Assembly: GCA_002254335.1 (NCBI GenBank)
Contig: NIVA01000170.1
Location: forward strand, 1-7,973
From: Bacteroidetes bacterium 4572_114
GTDB taxonomy: Bacteria; Bacteroidota; Bacteroidia; Bacteroidales; 4484-276
Length of the DNA: 7,973 nt
Direction of reading: 5' to 3'
This document shows positions 5,779 to 7,973 of this stretch, in pieces (position 1 is the stretch's first letter; every line of letters begins with the position of its first letter). The notes beneath the pieces were generated by a model. It searched no databases, was not told the DNA's origin, and was given only the letters and a program-made list of their open reading frames with translations. The translations under genes were made by a program, and so were the position numbers.

Positions 5779-7818
5779 CTATCTTATAAACACAACCTTC
5801 TCATTCAAAATAATCCTGTCATCCACTGATAACCGTATAATGTAAATACCGTTTTTAACATGGTTACCTGATGCATCCGTTCCTGTCCATCCGGCTTCAT
5901 AGTAACCCTCTGGCCTGGTGCCGGTCATCAGGGTACTGACTTTGTTTCCGCGCAAGTCGTGAACCGATAGCGATAAGGTTGCAGAATGTTTGAGCACAAA
6001 ACTGCACAGGGTGGAATAGCTGAACGGATTGGGCGAAGGGGGTTGCAATACCACTACAGGACTTTCTAAAGGGTTTTCACCTGCTTTGAACGAGATGATG
6101 TAAAAGGCTTTGCGCTCACCTGTGTAAACCTTACGGCTTATCCGTTTTTTTGTATATGGATTGACCACCGAATATTTTTCGCTACCAATACCTGCTGATT
6201 TATACCCGTTCCAGGTTTCCACTTCAATGGGCACGCCAGAAGGCATACCGGCAAGGTAGGCATTGACTTCAACAATAGAATCACCCGGCTCCACCACAGC
6301 AGCGCCCACACAGGAATCGTTTACCGTCAATCCGATTTCCGTCACACCGGTCATGCTATCCATTTCGAAATAAAAGGGGGTATATTCTGCTTTCTCCTGA
6401 TACGAATAATACTCTGGGGAAGGATAGGCAAAGTTTTCGGCAGGTTCGGAAGCATAATCCCAGATCAATTCACAATCTTCAGATACAGTCACAATTAACC
6501 CATCACCATAATCAATGGGAGTAATGGTTGAAGCCCAAACCCATCTTCCATTTATCTTTACCATGGTCCAGTCGTGTGTACTTATGCGTGTAAGTTTGTC
6601 CCATACCCTGACAAAAGCATCCTCGGGATCCAATGGATATTCGAGGAAATAACCGATCCAGTTTTCGTAAGAAGATGAAAGTTGGATGGGGGTGGCAGGG
6701 TCGAGCACAACCCCGGTTACATCGAGGGATTGACTTCCTGTTGGATCGCTGTTATATTTGTATCCTTGGGTGCTTATTAAATATGGGATATCATCAGTGT
6801 CCCAATAAGGATTATCATAAGATAAATATTGCATTTGACCAAATTCCCGAGTCTCCAATGTTAGTTCATCAGGCAAGGAATTAAGCTCCTCCAACAAATC
6901 CTCCGAGCCAAAGCCTTCGTTCCCGAGGCGTGGCATGCAAGGGAAAGATATCCAGTCCCAATCGCCGGTGAGGGTACGGGAGTGGGCGTGGGTTGTGATG
7001 AGGGTGCTGTTTGAAAAATACATCTGGCCACAGAAAAGATTTTGCTTATCAGCGTACCATGCCAGGCTTTTGCCAAAAAGGCTAAAACCTTTATTTGGAA
7101 AAATTACCTGTATTGATTTCTGATAGGAAAGTCCAGTACTTATAAGTTCATTATCACCATTAGATAATTTTACTTTCAATATTTTTTTCGAATTGATGTA
7201 CCCTTCATCATCCGTTATCGGTAAATACAAAAACCCATCATCTTCATTTAATATATAGTCGTCATCCCTGTTGAAATTATCGTTTAAATCAACAGCTTCA
7301 GCTAAAGGATATGTTTCCTCAAGAACCTCCTCGCCAATTTTGTAAATTGTATTTGATGATATCCCATAAACATATTCATCTTCTGAATTATAAAACATTG
7401 CCTTAACCCTCTCCACATCATCATCAATTTCATTAGAAGTAAAATCATCGAGGTCAATCGAATAAAAATAATAATAACTACCGTCAGCTGAACAATACCC
7501 TAAATCTTCTACATCACTATAAGCAAACGAATAAGGATCAGTTTGAAGAGGCTCAGTAATTGTACAGGTACCCACCCATTCCACATCATCTTCGTCATCT
7601 TCGAAGAATAGGATTGTACCATCGCAATAGTTTACCCAAACAAAGTAATTCAATTCATCAATATAGCTAAACTCTTCTATGCAACCCGGTGCTGCATAAA
7701 AACCGCCATCTTTTTCTACAAGGTCATAATCGTAAAAATAAATAGTGTCAGCTTCACTACAACGATTGATTTTTGGACCAATAAAAACAGTACCATTTGG
7801 GCTAATTAGGTACTCCAA
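5779..7818 (-). CDS. T9SS-sorted secreted protein, 3' part (5' end beyond a frameshift)
   Basis: The 679 residues shown start at a TTG at 7818, which is not a natural start: the same frame is open back to 7869, and a compatible frame continues to the window edge. The first roughly 250 residues are acidic (for example EDDEDDVEWVG at 73-83 and RDDDYILNEDDGFLYLP at 184-200). Their repeated short Tyr-rich strands look like a beta-propeller-like or other all-beta surface region; this is inference. Residues 286-293 (DWDWISFP) recall a motif seen in other T9SS proteins, and beta-rich stretches follow (about 370-580). Residues about 590-679 are a T9SS type A / FlgD-like Ig tail: PSPNPFS (594-600), LSVHDLRGNKVSTLM, W-TGTDASGN and KNGIYIIRLS. 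No catalytic motif is recognisable. The protein is expected to be exported and anchored or released at the surface. It lies upstream of, and points the same way as, the beta-helix gene, 110 bp away, with a hairpin between them. Confidence 0.8.
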   Translation of the reverse strand: MEYLISPNGTVFIGPKINRCSEADTIYFYDYDLVEKDGGFYAAPGCIEEFSYIDELNYFVWVNYCDGTILFFEDDEDDVEWVGTCTITEPLQTDPYSFAYSDVEDLGYCSADGSYYYFYSIDLDDFTSNEIDDDVERVKAMFYNSEDEYVYGISSNTIYKIGEEVLEETYPLAEAVDLNDNFNRDDDYILNEDDGFLYLPITDDEGYINSKKILKVKLSNGDNELISTGLSYQKSIQVIFPNKGFSLFGKSLAWYADKQNLFCGQMYFSNSTLITTHAHSRTLTGDWDWISFPCMPRLGNEGFGSEDLLEELNSLPDELTLETREFGQMQYLSYDNPYWDTDDIPYLISTQGYKYNSDPTGSQSLDVTGVVLDPATPIQLSSSYENWIGYFLEYPLDPEDAFVRVWDKLTRISTHDWTMVKINGRWVWASTITPIDYGDGLIVTVSEDCELIWDYASEPAENFAYPSPEYYSYQEKAEYTPFYFEMDSMTGVTEIGLTVNDSCVGAAVVEPGDSIVEVNAYLAGMPSGVPIEVETWNGYKSAGIGSEKYSVVNPYTKKRISRKVYTGERKAFYIISFKAGENPLESPVVVLQPPSPNPFSYSTLCSFVLKHSATLSLSVHDLRGNKVSTLMTGTRPEGYYEAGWTGTDASGNHVKNGIYIIRLSVDDRIILNEKVVFIR

Positions 7819-7973
7819 AAACGGGCCTTCAAAGTCTTTTTGTAAAGTAAAGTTGTAATCTGCAATGGATTATTGCTGTTAAAAAACATGATCCTATTTT
7901 TTGTGCCTAAATTATCACCATCAGGCACAACATAAATCACATAAATCCTGTCGTTCACCACATTTTCATCATC
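7806..7973 (-). pseudogene. Upstream part of the same T9SS gene in a shifted frame (runs off the window)
   Basis: Reading leftward from the window edge, a frame is open for 55 codons with no start (DDENVVNDRIYVIYVVPDG, then GTKNRIMFFNSNN) and ends at TAA 7808-7806. It overlaps the open part of the frame used by the 679-residue ORF over 64 nt (7806-7869). The composition (acidic, Tyr/Val strands) matches the downstream protein, so both are most simply one gene with a 1-nt loss. Restoring one A in the A5 run (minus strand of 7837-7841) would give a continuous reading through KKDFEGPFLEYLISPNG. The alternatives are a sequencing or assembly error, a true pseudogene, or, less likely, programmed frameshifting. 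Confidence 0.65.

Noticed and set aside
7836..7842. CAAAAAG (minus strand) as a programmed -1 slippery site
   Set aside because: Its position and frame fit, but the first base breaks the X XXY YYZ pattern (C AAA AAG), and no obvious stimulatory stem was found. Homopolymer loss is the simpler explanation.

Overview
The window reads as a chromosomal piece from a member of the Bacteroidota, most likely an environmental Bacteroidales/Marinilabiliales-type or flavobacterial relative. The grounds are two secreted proteins ending in type IX secretion (T9SS) C-terminal sorting domains, a Bacteroidota-type polysaccharide deacetylase, A-rich leaders without Shine-Dalgarno sites, and promoter-like TAnnTTTG boxes. 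I see no rRNA, tRNA, CRISPR array, insertion sequence or phage gene.

Layout, left to right: (1) a strong 38-bp palindrome at the left edge; (2) an orphan plus-strand ORF of about 137 codons with no convincing start (75-488), possibly a remnant; (3) a complete radC (566-1264, +); (4) a convergent CE4-like polysaccharide deacetylase (1322-2641, -); (5) a roughly 580-bp non-coding region (2642-3220) made largely of short-period tandem arrays plus an 84-bp inverted-repeat element; (6) a large secreted beta-helix protein with a T9SS tail (3221-5668, -); (7) a 110-bp gap with a hairpin built from oppositely oriented heptamer arrays; (8) the 3' part of a second T9SS-secreted protein (5779 to the right edge, -), whose reading frame is broken by a 1-nt shift near 7806-7869.

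The most unusual signal is not a gene. Three of the four gaps between the recognised genes (radC/deacetylase, deacetylase/beta-helix, beta-helix/second T9SS protein) hold degenerate tandem arrays with a strictly kept period of 7 bp (one has 8 bp), each with its own word: TCACCCG, TGGAnnnn, AACCTGA/nnnCAGT and GATSTnn. The short gap before radC holds none that I see. A further 12-unit heptamer array (consensus nnnAGAR) lies inside the signal-peptide codons of the beta-helix protein and encodes its hydrophobic core as four seven-residue repeats. Another array supplies the stop codon of the deacetylase. This suggests a heptamer-generating process, analogous to the short tandemly repeated sequences of cyanobacteria, that spreads into gene ends and sometimes becomes coding sequence.

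Functionally, the two T9SS proteins are surface or released proteins. They are adjacent and codirectional, but unrelated outside the sorting domain. radC and the deacetylase show no evident pathway link to them.
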